A stretch of DNA of 64,000 bases. Source: Pseudomonas entomophila (GTDB lineage: Bacteria; Pseudomonadota; Gammaproteobacteria; Pseudomonadales; Pseudomonadaceae). The position numbers and the translations under genes were made by a program. The notes under the pieces were generated by a model. The model saw nothing but the letters and a program-made list of their open reading frames with translations. It was not told the DNA's origin and did no database searches. Shown here piece by piece: positions 20,326 to 34,252 of the stretch. Every line of letters starts with the position of its first letter. Position 1 is the first letter of the stretch. The stretch is taken from NCBI RefSeq assembly GCF_018417595.1, contig NZ_CP070982.1, forward strand, positions 831,501-895,500, written 5' to 3'.

Positions 20326-22392
20326 ATGAACAACAATAATAGCCTGCTACGCCACATTCCGTGGCTGGCGCTGGCAGTCATAGGGGCCTGCGCGCTGGGT
20401 GTGGTTGCCCTGCGTCGCGGTGAGGCCATCAACGCCTTGTGGATCGTGGTTGCGGCAGTGGCCATCTACCTGGTCGCCTACCGTTACTACAGCCTGTTCA
20501 TCGCCACCAAGGTGATGCAGCTCGACCCCCGCCGGGCCACGCCCGCGGTACTCAACAACGATGGCCTGGACTACGTCCCGACCAACAAGCACATCCTCTT
20601 CGGCCATCACTTCGCCGCCATTGCCGGCGCCGGCCCGCTCGTGGGCCCGGTGCTCGCGGCGCAGATGGGCTACCTGCCCGGCACGCTGTGGCTGATCGCC
20701 GGCGTGGTGCTGGCCGGTGCGGTTCAGGATTTCATGGTCCTGTTCCTGTCCACCCGCCGCAACGGCCGCTCGCTGGGCGACATGGTCCGTGAGGAGATGG
20801 GCCGCATCCCCGGCACCATCGCCCTGTTCGGCTGCTTCCTGATCATGATCATCATCCTCGCGGTGCTGGCACTGATCGTGGTCAAGGCCCTGGCCGAGAG
20901 CCCATGGGGCATGTTCACGGTGATGGCGACCATCCCGATCGCGATGTTCATGGGCATCTACATGCGCTACATCCGCCCGGGCCGCATCGGCGAGATCTCG
21001 GTGGTCGGTGTGGTCCTGCTGCTGCTGTCGATCTGGCTGGGGGGCCAGATCGCCGCAGATCCGGTGTGGGGCCCGGCGTTCACCTTCACTGGCGTACAGA
21101 TCACCTGGATGCTCGTGGGCTATGGTTTCGTCGCCGCCGTGCTGCCGGTGTGGCTGGTGCTGGCGCCGCGTGACTACCTGTCGACCTTCCTCAAGATCGG
21201 CACCATCGTCGGCCTGGCCATCGGCATCCTGGTCATTGCGCCCGAGCTGAAAATGCCCGCGCTGACGCAGTTCACCGACGGTACCGGCCCGGTATGGAAG
21301 GGTACCCTGTTCCCATTCCTGTTCATCACCATCGCCTGCGGCGCGGTGTCCGGCTTCCACGCGCTGATCTCCTCGGGCACCACGCCCAAGCTGCTGGACA
21401 ACGAAGCCAATGCCCGTTACATCGGCTACGGCGGCATGCTGATGGAGTCGTTCGTCGCGATCATGGCCATGGTCGCCGCCTCGGTGATCGAGCCGGGCGT
21501 GTATTTCGCCATGAACAGCCCGGCCGCGGTGGTCGGTGCCGACGTCGCTTCTGTAGCGCAGACGGTCAGCAGTTGGGGCTTCATGATCACCCCCGAGCAG
21601 CTCGAGGCCACCGCCCGTGACATCGGTGAGCACACCATCCTGGCCCGTGCCGGTGGTGCACCTACGCTGGCGGTCGGTATCGCGCAGATCCTGCACCAGG
21701 TGCTGCCGGGTGAGAACACCATGGCGTTCTGGTACCACTTCGCGATTCTGTTCGAGGCGCTGTTCATCCTCACCGCGGTGGACGCCGGTACCCGTGCCGG
21801 TCGCTTCATGTTGCAGGACCTGCTGGGCAGCTTCGTGCCGGCCCTGAAACGCACCGAGTCGTGGACCGCCAACTTGATCGGCACCGCCGGTTGCGTGGCG
21901 CTGTGGGGCTACCTGCTGTACCAGGGCGTGATCGACCCGCTGGGCGGTATCAATACGCTCTGGCCACTGTTCGGCATCTCCAACCAGATGCTCGCCGGTA
22001 TCGCCTTGATGCTGGGTACCGTGGTGCTGATCAAGATGAAGCGCCAGCGCTATGTCTGGGTCACCCTGCTGCCTGCTGTGTGGCTGCTGATCTGCACCAC
22101 CACCGCGGGCCTGATCAAGCTGTTCGACCCGAACCCGGCCGTAGGCTTCCTGGCCCTGGCCAAGAAGTACAGCACCGCGCTGGACGCCGGCCAGGTACTG
22201 GCCCCGGCCAAGGATATCGGGCAGATGCAGCACGTGATCTTCAACGCCTACACCAACGCCGGCCTGACCGTGCTGTTCCTGGTGGTGGTGTTCAGTGTGC
22301 TGTTCTTCGCCGTCAAGGTCGGCCTGGCCGCCCTGGGCCGCAAGGAGCGCACCGACAAGGAAACCCCGTTCCAGGCCCTGCCTGACGCTTGA
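20326..22392 (+). CDS. cstA: CstA-family carbon starvation protein / pyruvate-type transporter
   Basis: The protein has 688 residues with about 16-18 membrane segments. The N-terminal CstA signature is strong: [40 protein letters not shown] (about 78-117), followed by the [11 protein letters not shown] segment. The C-terminal part (DUF4161-like) contains [18 protein letters not shown]. coli homologues CstA and BtsT import pyruvate or peptides under carbon limitation. The small YbdD/YjiX-type gene just downstream is required for CstA function in E. coli. GGAAGTAAACC precedes the ATG. I see no clear cAMP-CRP or sigma-54 site upstream. Confidence 0.95.
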   Translation: MNNNNSLLRHIPWLALAVIGACALGVVALRRGEAINALWIVVAAVAIYLVAYRYYSLFIATKVMQLDPRRATPAVLNNDGLDYVPTNKHILFGHHFAAIAGAGPLVGPVLAAQMGYLPGTLWLIAGVVLAGAVQDFMVLFLSTRRNGRSLGDMVREEMGRIPGTIALFGCFLIMIIILAVLALIVVKALAESPWGMFTVMATIPIAMFMGIYMRYIRPGRIGEISVVGVVLLLLSIWLGGQIAADPVWGPAFTFTGVQITWMLVGYGFVAAVLPVWLVLAPRDYLSTFLKIGTIVGLAIGILVIAPELKMPALTQFTDGTGPVWKGTLFPFLFITIACGAVSGFHALISSGTTPKLLDNEANARYIGYGGMLMESFVAIMAMVAASVIEPGVYFAMNSPAAVVGADVASVAQTVSSWGFMITPEQLEATARDIGEHTILARAGGAPTLAVGIAQILHQVLPGENTMAFWYHFAILFEALFILTAVDAGTRAGRFMLQDLLGSFVPALKRTESWTANLIGTAGCVALWGYLLYQGVIDPLGGINTLWPLFGISNQMLAGIALMLGTVVLIKMKRQRYVWVTLLPAVWLLICTTTAGLIKLFDPNPAVGFLALAKKYSTALDAGQVLAPAKDIGQMQHVIFNAYTNAGLTVLFLVVVFSVLFFAVKVGLAALGRKERTDKETPFQALPDA

Positions 22393-22405
22393 GAGGACCG
22401 CAGTG

Positions 22406-22603
22406 ATGTTCAACGACCTGGGTCGACTGGGTAAGTACCTGGGGCAGGCAGCCCGCCTGATGGTCGGCATGCCCGACTACGACAACTATGTCGAGCACAT
22501 GCGCAGCAAGCACCCGGACAAGCCGGTGATGAGCTACGAGGCGTTCTTTCGCGAACGCCAGGAAGCGCGTTATGGTGGCAAGTCCGGGCCCAAGTGCTGT
22601 TGA
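22406..22603 (+). CDS. YbdD/YjiX-family small protein, CstA partner
   Basis: The protein has 65 residues ([32 protein letters not shown]...). It carries the family core [38 protein letters not shown] and ends with a KCC tail. Its E. coli counterparts are encoded next to CstA and BtsT and are needed for pyruvate uptake. It begins 14 bases after cstA with GAGAGGA upstream; GTG at 22403 is an alternative start. It is surely in the cstA operon. Confidence 0.93.
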   Translation: MFNDLGRLGKYLGQAARLMVGMPDYDNYVEHMRSKHPDKPVMSYEAFFRERQEARYGGKSGPKCC

Positions 22604-22681
22604 ACCCGCGACATGCGTGATTCAGTGGGAGCCCGGGCAACCGGGCTCCCACTGTCATTTTCAGCCCAAGGAGATTTCTGC

Positions 22682-23659
22682 GTGCAAACGCCCATTCCCG
22701 TTACCGTGCTGACCGGCTTCCTTGGCGCCGGCAAGACCACATTGCTCAAGTACATGCTCAAGGCCGAGCACGGCCTGAAGATCGCCGTGATCGAGAACGA
22801 GTTCAGCGAGGCCGGCATCGACAGCCAGTTGCTCGGTGACGAACCGGTGCAGGTGATGACCCTGGCCAACGGCTGCGTATGCTGCAGCATCCATGGCGAC
22901 CTGACCCGCGCGCTGTACCTGCTGCTCGAACGCCTCGACGCCGGCGAGATCGCCTTCGATCGCCTGGTGATCGAATGCACCGGCCTGGCTGACCCGGCGC
23001 CGGTGGCGCAGACCTTCTTCATCGAGGAGGACCTGCGCGATCGCTACCTCCTCGACGGCATCGTCACCTTGGTCGACGCGGCCCACGCCGAACTGCACCT
23101 GACCCAGGCCATCGCCCAGGCCCAGGTGGGCTTTGCCGACCGACTGCTGCTGAGCAAGACCGACCTGGTCGAGCCGCAGGCGGTCGATGCCCTGCGCGAG
23201 CGTCTGGCCCGTATCAACGGCCGCGCGGCGATCCGTGTGGTCGAACATGGCCGTATCGACCTTGCCGAGCTGCTCGATGTGCGTGGCTTCAACCTCAACC
23301 CGGACCTGGGTATCAGTCTCAAACCGGCATTGCGCCCTATACTCAAGCCGACCACTGCGGATCGCATATCGACGTTGGTATTGCGCACCGAGACGCCATT
23401 GGACATCGACCGTCTCAGCGACTTCATGAACGAATTGCTGGAGGCGCATGGCAAGCAGCTGCTGCGCTACAAGGGCGTGCTGAACATCGCCGGCGAGGAC
23501 CGCCGCCTGGTGTTCCAGGGGGTGCTCAAGCTCTATGGCTTTGATTGGGACGCCGAATGGAAGGATGGCGAAGCGCGGGAAAGCGTGATGGTGTTCATTG
23601 CCGATGAGCTGCCGGAGGACAAGATCCGGGCGGGGTTTGAGGCGCTGAGCCACGGGTGA
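22682..23659 (+). CDS. yjiA: CobW/COG0523 GTPase (YjiA-like metallochaperone)
   Basis: The protein has 325 residues starting at GTG, nine bases after AAGGAG. The P-loop is GFLGAGKTT (12-20), the switch/metal motif is the Cys-x-Cys-Cys in NGCVCCSIHGD near residue 62, SKTD is the nucleotide-specificity motif, and the C-terminal CobW domain spans about 225-320. YjiA-type GTPases bind zinc or other metals and may load metalloenzymes. The close link with cstA and its YbdD partner mirrors E. coli btsT(yjiY)-yjiX-yjiA, so a common role in pyruvate uptake or its regulation is likely but unproven. Confidence 0.92.
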   Translation: MQTPIPVTVLTGFLGAGKTTLLKYMLKAEHGLKIAVIENEFSEAGIDSQLLGDEPVQVMTLANGCVCCSIHGDLTRALYLLLERLDAGEIAFDRLVIECTGLADPAPVAQTFFIEEDLRDRYLLDGIVTLVDAAHAELHLTQAIAQAQVGFADRLLLSKTDLVEPQAVDALRERLARINGRAAIRVVEHGRIDLAELLDVRGFNLNPDLGISLKPALRPILKPTTADRISTLVLRTETPLDIDRLSDFMNELLEAHGKQLLRYKGVLNIAGEDRRLVFQGVLKLYGFDWDAEWKDGEARESVMVFIADELPEDKIRAGFEALSHG

Positions 23660-23676
23660 GTCAGAAGCCACCCGAG

Positions 23677-23823
23677 CGCCGCATCGCGGATAAATCCGCT
23701 CCTACACAACGTACCGAACCCTGTCAGCCCAGGGCTTGAGGTCGGGTGGGGCGTACAACCAAGGCCTTTCAGGTATGGTCACGTTGCAATAAATGTAGGA
23801 GCGGATTTATCCGCGATGCGCCG
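23677..23823. repeat. REP inverted pair, widely spaced
   Basis: Arms CGCATCGCGGATAAATCCGC...TCCTACA (23678-23706) and the matching reverse complement (23794-23822) are separated by about 88 bases of unrelated sequence. They lie between the convergent yjiA and glyA genes. Confidence 0.85.
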
Positions 23824-23881
23824 CGTGGGCGACGCTCGATCTGGAGAGCGCTACCAGACAATCGCCCAGCATCGGGCGCAC

Positions 23882-23911
23882 AAAAAAGCCCGGCACATGG
23901 CCGGGCTTTTT
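23882..23911. terminator. Bidirectional terminator yjiA/glyA
   Basis: A stem AAAAGCCCGG/CCGGGCTTTT with a seven-base loop has T-runs on both strands. It lies 20 bases past the glyA stop on the minus strand. Confidence 0.88.
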
Positions 23912-23930
23912 CACATCAGGCGTCTGCCAA

Positions 23931-25184
<1,254 letters not shown>

Positions 25185-25352
25185 GGCGGTCCTCAAGGAT
25201 CGGGCTGAATTGGGGGGGCATTCTAACCGATTGATTCGCCGCTGGCATATGAAGTGGCATCAAGTCGCGGACCAATGGCCCTCATGTTGCAACCCGCGCC
25301 GTGTCTGGGCTCGAGTTGACTTCTGGGTCCGTTTTTTGCGGTTCGGCACCGA

Positions 25353-25474
25353 CCCTGTAGGACCGGCCTTGAGCCGCGAAAGGGCCGCAAAGCGGCCCCG
25401 GCGATCTTCGCGTCAACACTGAACCCTGGGGCTGCTGCGCAGCCCTTTCGCGGCTCAAGGCCGCTCCTACAGGG
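25353..25474. repeat. REP inverted pair between glyA and morA
   Basis: Arms CCCTGTAGGACCGGCCTTGA...CGCGAAAGGGC and GCCCTTTCGCGGCTCAAGGC...CCTACAGGG match with one base change in the left arm (GGACCGG for GGAGCGG). They occupy most of the 309-base gap between morA and glyA; the rest (25185-25352) holds the glyA upstream region with no gene I can identify. Confidence 0.85.
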
Positions 25475-25493
25475 ATCGTGTGATACCAGGCGG

Positions 25494-28400
25494 TCACTGG
25501 AACATGAACAGCGTTTCGTTGCTGAACTGCGCCTCGAACTGGTTGGCCGGCATCGGTCGGCCGAACAAGTAACCTTGCACCTCGTCGCAACCGTGCTCGC
25601 GCAGGAACTCCAGCTGTTCGTGAGTCTCCACGCCCTCGGCGATCACCGCCAGGTTCAGGCTGTGGGCCATGGCGATGATCGCCCGGGCGATCTGTGCGTC
25701 CTGCTCGCCCTCGGGCAGGCCGTCGACGAAGGTGCGGTCGATCTTCAGCACGTCGATGGGGAACTGCTTGAGGTAGTTGAGCGATGAGTAGCCGGTACCA
25801 AAGTCGTCGACCGCAATGCTCAGGCCGAGGTTTTTCAGGCTGTCGAGGATCTGCATGGCTTCGTTGACCTCGCGCATCAGGATGCTTTCGGTCAGCTCCA
25901 GCTCCAGGCACGCCGGGGGCAGGCCGGTCTCCTCCAGGATGGTGGCGATCCGTGTGCCCAGTTGACCGTCGGAGAACTGCCGAGCCGAGATGTTCACCGA
26001 CACCTTCGGCACCCGCACCTTATCCTTGTGCCAGGCCTTGAGCTGGCGGCAGGCCTCGTGCAGCACCCAGTCGCCGACATCCACCACCAGGCCCAGCTCC
26101 TCGATCACCGGGATGAAGTCGCCAGGCGGCACCAGGCCTCGGGTCGGGTGGCGCCAGCGCAGCAGGGCTTCGGCGCCGGTCAGGCGCTTGCCGTCGCCGC
26201 TGAACTGCGGCTGGTAGTAGAGGATGAACTCGTTCTGCTCCAGGGCGTGGCGCAGGTCGCTCTCCAGCTCCAGGCGCTCCAGGGCGCTGGCGTTCATGTC
26301 GGCCTGGTAGAACTGGAAGTTGTTCTTGCCGCGCTCCTTGGCGTGGTACATGGCGGTGTCGGCGTTCTTCATCAGCTGGCTCAGCTCGCTGCCGTCCTGC
26401 GGGCTGAGGGCGATGCCGATGCTGGCGGTGACGAAGAACTCGCGGTTCTCCAGCACGAAGGGGGTCACCAGGCTGTCGAGGATGTGCTCGGCCACGTGGA
26501 TGGCGCGGTTGAGCGCCAGTTCGCGGGTAGCTTTCGGCTGCAGCAGCAGGGTGAATTCGTCGCCGCCCATGCGCGCCACGGTGTCGTCGTTGTCGACACA
26601 GGCCAGCAGGCGCTCGGCCATGTCCTTGAGCATGCGATCGCCCGCGGCGTGGCCGAGGGAGTCGTTGATCGGCTTGAAGCGGTCGAGGTCGAGGAACATC
26701 AGCACCACCCAGGCCTTCTGCCGCTCGGCCTGCTGCAGGGCGGTGTACAGGCGGTCCTGGAACAGCGTGCGGTTGGGCAGGTGGGTCAGGGCGTCGTAGT
26801 AGGCCAGGCGGTGGATGCGTTGTTCGCTGGCCTTGCGTTCGCTGATGTCGGTGAAGAAGCACACGTAGCTGGCCAGGTCGCCTTCGTCGTCGAGCACCGC
26901 GGTGATGCCCACCCATGCCGGGTAGTGCTCGCCGTTGCGGCGCTTGAGGAACACCTCGCCCTCCCAGCTGCCGCGCTGGTTGAGCTGCTTGAGCACATAG
27001 CCCAGGTGCGCGTCCTGCTGGTGCTCGACGGTGAGCATGCCCGGCAGTTGGTCGAGCACTTCGGCGACGGCGTAACCGCTGACCCGGCTGAACGCTTCGT
27101 TGGCCTGGACGATGTAGCCGGCCGGGTCGGTGATCAGGATGGCCGAGGTCGAGTGCTCGAACACCGTGGCCGCCATGCGCAGGTCTTTCTCGGCCCGGCG
27201 TTGCTGGCTGATATCACGGCCCACGCCCAGCACGCCCTCGAAGCGTTCGTGCTCGTCCCACACCAGCACCAGGCGCAGTTCGATGGGGATCTTGCGGCCG
27301 TCGGCGCGCAGGCAGTCGAACAGGAACAGTTGCGTGGGCAGGGTGGTGCGCAACTGGGCCAATTGTTCGGCGTCACCCTGTGCCTTGCTGACCCGTTCGA
27401 TCAGCTCATAGGCGCCGGTGAGCTGGGCGGGGTTGGCGATGATCGACTGCCAGCCATTGGCGAAGATCCAGTCGGCCTGGTAGCCCAGCACCGCCAGCAC
27501 CGACGGGCTGACATAGTTGAGCCGCAACTGGTTGTCGGTGGAGAAGATCACGTCGCTGATGCTCTCGGCGAGCATGCGGTAGCGTTGCTCGCTGTCACGC
27601 AGCGACTCGCTGGCCTCGATCTGCACCGTGACGTCCTTGCCCACGCCGATGATGCGGGTGACCAGGTCGTCGCTGTCGCGGGTCAGCACCTGTTCACGGA
27701 TGTCGTAGCAGCGCCAGCCGCCATCACGGTGGCGGAAGCGCAACTGGCAATGCAGCGACTGGCCGTAGCTGGTGTCCAGCTGTTGCTGGCGCAGGGCGCG
27801 GTAGTGCACGGCGTCCTCGGGGTGCAGCAGCAACTCCCAGAAGCGTTCGCCCATCTGTGCCAGCTCGGCGCGGTCGTAGCCCAAGGTCTGGCCGAGGTGG
27901 CGGTTGCTGAAGATCATCCGCTGGCTTTGCACATCTTGTACGTACAGCTGATCGGGCACGGTACGTACCACGTCCGACCAGAAACTTTCGCGCTCGAGCA
28001 GGGACAGTTCCACCTGCTTGCGGCTGGTGATGTCGCTGATGCTCAGGATTACTGCCTGGAAGTCGCGACGTTGCCGGGGCATGCGCACCATCAGCCACAG
28101 GTGCAGCTCGCCGCCCAGCGGTGCGGGGAGGCGCACTTCCAGCTCAAGCTGCTCACGTGCCTCGATCAACGCGTCGATCAGTTGCATGCCGACACTGTCA
28201 CGGCCATCGCCACTGCCTTCGATCAGGCGCTGCCAGGCGCCCTGGTGGCAATCGACGTTGAGCAACTGGCGGGCAACCTGGTTGATCTCGGTGATCTTCA
28301 GTTCCGCCAGCAGCGAGCGCCGCAGATTGGCGTCCAGGGCCAGGCTGTGGCGCAGGGCCGCGTGATTGCGCAGGTGATAGCGGTCGAGCTGACCGGGCAG

Positions 28401-29324
28401 GCTGGACAGGTCGAGCACGCACAAGGCCACACCCGTGCCTTCGAAGATCTCCTGGTAGCGGCGCCGGTCTTCCTGCAAGGCGCGCTGGCGGCGGCGCATG
28501 TTGATCAGGGCGAGCACCGGCAGCAGGGCGCAGAACAGCACCAGCACACACTTGCCGATCAATGCCGGGAGCAGCTTGTCGCGGGCCAGGCCCGCGTCGA
28601 ACAGGCCGCGCAGTTGCCAGGTGCTGTTGTCGATGAAGGCCAGCATCACGCTCTGCAACGGCTCGTTGCTGGCCGGTTGCGTGCCGTGGCGTTCGATGAC
28701 TTCGCCATTGCGACTGTTTTCCAGCAGCCATGAAGGGTGGCCCGAGGCGTCCAGGTGCTGGGTCAGTTCCTTGTAATAGGCAGGGCTCAGCCGCAACAGC
28801 CAGTAGCCGCGATCCTGCTCGGCGCTTTGGCGCAACAACAGGTAGACCAATTGGTTGTCGGGCGCATTGCTGTAGAAATAGACGCGCCCCTGGTTCAGCT
28901 GCAGGATCTCGTCAATCATCTGGCGGTCGGGGCTGCCGTCGAGGGTGTCGCTGCGCACCTGCCCGGTGCTGTCCAGCCAGGCCATGTGGCGCAGCGCAGG
29001 GAGGCGCGCGTGCAGTGTCGCGAAGAGGCTGGGCAGGGCGGCGGGCGCCGGAGGTTTGACGTAGGGCTGGACCAGATTCAGCGCCTGCTGGGCCTTGAGC
29101 GCCATGTTCAGGCCCAGATGGTCGGCCAGTTCGGCGCTGGTTGCCAGGCTCTGCTGGCGCAGGTCGGCCTGGGTGTGACGGAACTGGGTGAACAGTTGCC
29201 ACAGCAGCAACCCCAGCAAAACCAGGGCCAACAGGGCCAGTGCCCCCTTGAGCGAGCCACGCAGGTGTGTGCCGGCCGATGAATTGGCAGGGCGCAGGGG
29301 TGACGAGTGCGTGAGATTGGTCAA
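25494..29324 (-). CDS. morA: Membrane-bound PAS-GGDEF-EAL regulator MorA
   Basis: The protein has about 1276 residues. A membrane segment near 15-35, a periplasmic sensor region of about 220 residues and a second membrane segment near 255-275 precede a series of PAS/PAC domains (about 285-780). Then come GGDEF (intact GGDEF at 920-924) and EAL (EALLRW from Glu1052; DDFGTGYSSLNYL and LKIDRTF intact). Both c-di-GMP synthesis and hydrolysis are therefore possible. The RxxD inhibitory site is absent (DNDD). MorA controls flagellar timing and biofilm in P. putida and P. aeruginosa, where it also adjoins glyA. I chose TTG 29324 because AGGA lies eight bases upstream; ATG 29378 has no ribosome site. 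Confidence 0.9.
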   Translation of the reverse strand: MTNLTHSSPLRPANSSAGTHLRGSLKGALALLALVLLGLLLWQLFTQFRHTQADLRQQSLATSAELADHLGLNMALKAQQALNLVQPYVKPPAPAALPSLFATLHARLPALRHMAWLDSTGQVRSDTLDGSPDRQMIDEILQLNQGRVYFYSNAPDNQLVYLLLRQSAEQDRGYWLLRLSPAYYKELTQHLDASGHPSWLLENSRNGEVIERHGTQPASNEPLQSVMLAFIDNSTWQLRGLFDAGLARDKLLPALIGKCVLVLFCALLPVLALINMRRRQRALQEDRRRYQEIFEGTGVALCVLDLSSLPGQLDRYHLRNHAALRHSLALDANLRRSLLAELKITEINQVARQLLNVDCHQGAWQRLIEGSGDGRDSVGMQLIDALIEAREQLELEVRLPAPLGGELHLWLMVRMPRQRRDFQAVILSISDITSRKQVELSLLERESFWSDVVRTVPDQLYVQDVQSQRMIFSNRHLGQTLGYDRAELAQMGERFWELLLHPEDAVHYRALRQQQLDTSYGQSLHCQLRFRHRDGGWRCYDIREQVLTRDSDDLVTRIIGVGKDVTVQIEASESLRDSEQRYRMLAESISDVIFSTDNQLRLNYVSPSVLAVLGYQADWIFANGWQSIIANPAQLTGAYELIERVSKAQGDAEQLAQLRTTLPTQLFLFDCLRADGRKIPIELRLVLVWDEHERFEGVLGVGRDISQQRRAEKDLRMAATVFEHSTSAILITDPAGYIVQANEAFSRVSGYAVAEVLDQLPGMLTVEHQQDAHLGYVLKQLNQRGSWEGEVFLKRRNGEHYPAWVGITAVLDDEGDLASYVCFFTDISERKASEQRIHRLAYYDALTHLPNRTLFQDRLYTALQQAERQKAWVVLMFLDLDRFKPINDSLGHAAGDRMLKDMAERLLACVDNDDTVARMGGDEFTLLLQPKATRELALNRAIHVAEHILDSLVTPFVLENREFFVTASIGIALSPQDGSELSQLMKNADTAMYHAKERGKNNFQFYQADMNASALERLELESDLRHALEQNEFILYYQPQFSGDGKRLTGAEALLRWRHPTRGLVPPGDFIPVIEELGLVVDVGDWVLHEACRQLKAWHKDKVRVPKVSVNISARQFSDGQLGTRIATILEETGLPPACLELELTESILMREVNEAMQILDSLKNLGLSIAVDDFGTGYSSLNYLKQFPIDVLKIDRTFVDGLPEGEQDAQIARAIIAMAHSLNLAVIAEGVETHEQLEFLREHGCDEVQGYLFGRPMPANQFEAQFSNETLFMFQ

Positions 29325-29577
29325 GCGTTGGGTCCTGCGATTTGGCTGGCGATGGCAGGGGGCTGTTTCACGGTGCATGCATGGCGCGTGCCGCGCGCGT
29401 CGGGCGCACTATAAGCCGCACAGGTGAAGCCGCCTAGCATGCCTTCAAATATGGCAAAGTGCCAGTCCGTGTGTCTCCTGCCAGGAACGCAGCCTGTCAC
29501 GCCGGTTCGGCAAGACCCTGCGACCTGTGCGAGAATGCCGCCCGCTTCAATAGTCAACGCATCGGAGAAGTACGGTT

Positions 29578-29964
29578 TTGGTTACCCACTATTCCACCAA
29601 TGGCCTCGATTCCGCCTGTGGGCGTAGCAGTGAGACGCTGGTCAGCACTGCCGTGGCCGAGGACGTGTCCTGCAAGACCTGCCAGCGCTCGCTGGCCAAG
29701 CCGGAGGCGGCCGCCTCGAAGAACAAGACGCCGTCGCTGGCCGAACTGCGCAAGACCGCCAAGGCGGCCGCGCAACCGGCTGAAGTCGTGGCCAAACCGG
29801 CGACCAAGGTGACCGGCGCACCTGCCGCCAAGCCGGCCAAGGCCGTCGAGAAGGCTGCCCGTAGCGGCGGCTTCAGCGTCAAGGCCGCCTGGGCCGCGCG
29901 CCTGGCCGAGCAATCGGACCGTTGCCGCCTGCCGCGTGGCAAGGCCAAACAGTCCCACGTCTGA
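29578..29964 (+). CDS. Basic Ala/Lys/Pro-rich protein with an N-terminal Cys cluster
   Basis: The protein has 128 residues starting at TTG with GGAG nine bases upstream. I do not recognise a named family. The first 40 residues contain a His and three Cys (HYSTNGLDSACG ... VSCKTCQRSL) that could form a zinc knuckle. Residues 45-100 are low-complexity Ala/Lys/Pro (AEVVAKPATKVTGAPAAKPAKAVEKAA), like the tails of histone-like AlgP. The end is Arg-rich (RLAEQSDRCRLPRGKAK). A nucleic-acid-binding role is a reasonable guess only. It is divergent from morA and followed by a REP pair. Confidence 0.8.
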   Translation: MVTHYSTNGLDSACGRSSETLVSTAVAEDVSCKTCQRSLAKPEAAASKNKTPSLAELRKTAKAAAQPAEVVAKPATKVTGAPAAKPAKAVEKAARSGGFSVKAAWAARLAEQSDRCRLPRGKAKQSHV

Positions 29965-29982
29965 TTCCTGCAAGGCCGTTGT

Positions 29983-30069
29983 CGGCCCTTTTCGCGGGCA
30001 AGCCCGCTCCCACAGGTATTGTGCTGTCCTGCAGCCCCTGTGGGCGCGGGCTTGCCCGCGAAAGGGCCC
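29983..30069. repeat. REP/BIME inverted pair
   Basis: Arms TTCGCGGGCAAGCCCGCTCC (plus CACAGG) and its reverse complement lie about 20 bases apart, with flanking GGCCC/GGGCC pairs. They lie between the Lys-rich protein gene and ettA. Confidence 0.88.
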
Positions 30070-30254
30070 AGAAAGATCAATGTTCTCGGGCCGATATACA
30101 AGGGCGTGCCACACGCTCCGGCACACCCTGTGCAATAACGCAGGTTGGCGTAGAATGGCCCACTTTGTTCAATGACACCCCGTAAACACATCCCCCTGGT
30201 CACCTGGCCGGGGCGATCGTCGATGTCTTTACCTATCTGATAGAGGGCTTGGTT

Positions 30255-33550
<3,296 letters not shown>

Positions 33551-33562
33551 TCTCGGATCGCA

Positions 33563-33685
33563 GGGGGCCGCTCTGCGGCCCTTTCGCGACACAAGGCCGC
33601 TCCCACAGGTACAACGCAGGGTCCAATATTTGCGCAATAACTGTGGGAGCGGCCTTGTGTCGCGAAAGGGCTGCAAAGCAGCCCC
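33563..33685. repeat. REP/BIME inverted pair
   Basis: Arms CGCGACACAAGGCCGCTCCC and the reverse complement have the same subtype and flanking GGGCCGC/GCTGC hairpins as the pair at 1281-1401. They separate the convergent gdhA and Gre-paralogue genes and run up to the stop codon of the latter. Confidence 0.88.
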
Positions 33686-34183
33686 TCAACCCTCAACCTC
33701 TACCCCAATAATCTCGATCATCTGATCCCCCACCGGCCTTCGCCATAGCACTTCATCTCCAAGTCCGGCCCCCAGCAGTGCCTTCCCCAACGGCGAGCCC
33801 CAATTGATCAGCCCATGCAAGGCATCGGCCTGATCCTCACCGACCAGCTGCACCTGGTGCTCCTGGCCATCCTCATCGACAAACCGCACCCGGCTGCCAA
33901 TCTGTACCTTCTGCGTGGATGTGGCCGTAGGTACCTGCTGTGCGCTCTGCACGCGGGACGTGAAATAACGCAGGTCACGCTCGGTGTCGGCCAGGCGCTG
34001 CTGATCGGCGCGATCGCCTTCGGCCAGCAGTTCGCCGTGCAGCGCTTTCAGCGCGGCCACACGCTGCTGCAACTGGGCCAGGCCGCTGGCGGTCACATAG
34101 TTGGGCTGGTCGCTGACGCGCCGCTCCACCGGCTGGCTGGCCTGGGCGGCGGCCTGGTCCTCGTTGACGAATGCTCGGCTCAT
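33686..34183 (-). CDS. GreA/GreB-family protein with atypical coiled-coil tip
   Basis: The protein has 165 residues. The C-terminal half (about 92-160: VQIGSRVRFVDEDGQEHQVQ, INWGSPLGKALLGAGLGDEV) is a clear Gre C-terminal FKBP-like domain. The N-terminal half predicts a shorter coiled coil (LAQLQQRVAALKALHGELLAEGDRADQQRLADTERDL). Where GreB has GDRSENADY, this protein has GDRADQQRL, so the second acidic residue and the Asn/Glu of the cleavage motif are missing. It is expected to enter the RNA polymerase secondary channel but may not stimulate cleavage. About 30 extra residues precede the coil. It is divergently/serially placed before a lipoprotein gene on the same strand. Confidence 0.88.
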   Translation of the reverse strand: MSRAFVNEDQAAAQASQPVERRVSDQPNYVTASGLAQLQQRVAALKALHGELLAEGDRADQQRLADTERDLRYFTSRVQSAQQVPTATSTQKVQIGSRVRFVDEDGQEHQVQLVGEDQADALHGLINWGSPLGKALLGAGLGDEVLWRRPVGDQMIEIIGVEVEG

Positions 34184-34252
34184 GCGGGGCCTCCTTGTGC
34201 TGGAGACCATGGTGGCAGGTCGTGGGGGGCAACGGTTATCCGTTTGCGACAT

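Noticed and set aside
20347..22470. Long open frame antisense to cstA
   Set aside because: The product is rich in His, Gln, Arg and Gly, typical of reverse frames of GC-rich membrane protein genes.
25962..28733. Plus-strand open frame of over 900 codons opposite morA
   Set aside because: The sense strand has intact PAS, GGDEF and EAL domains; the opposite frame is a shadow of it.
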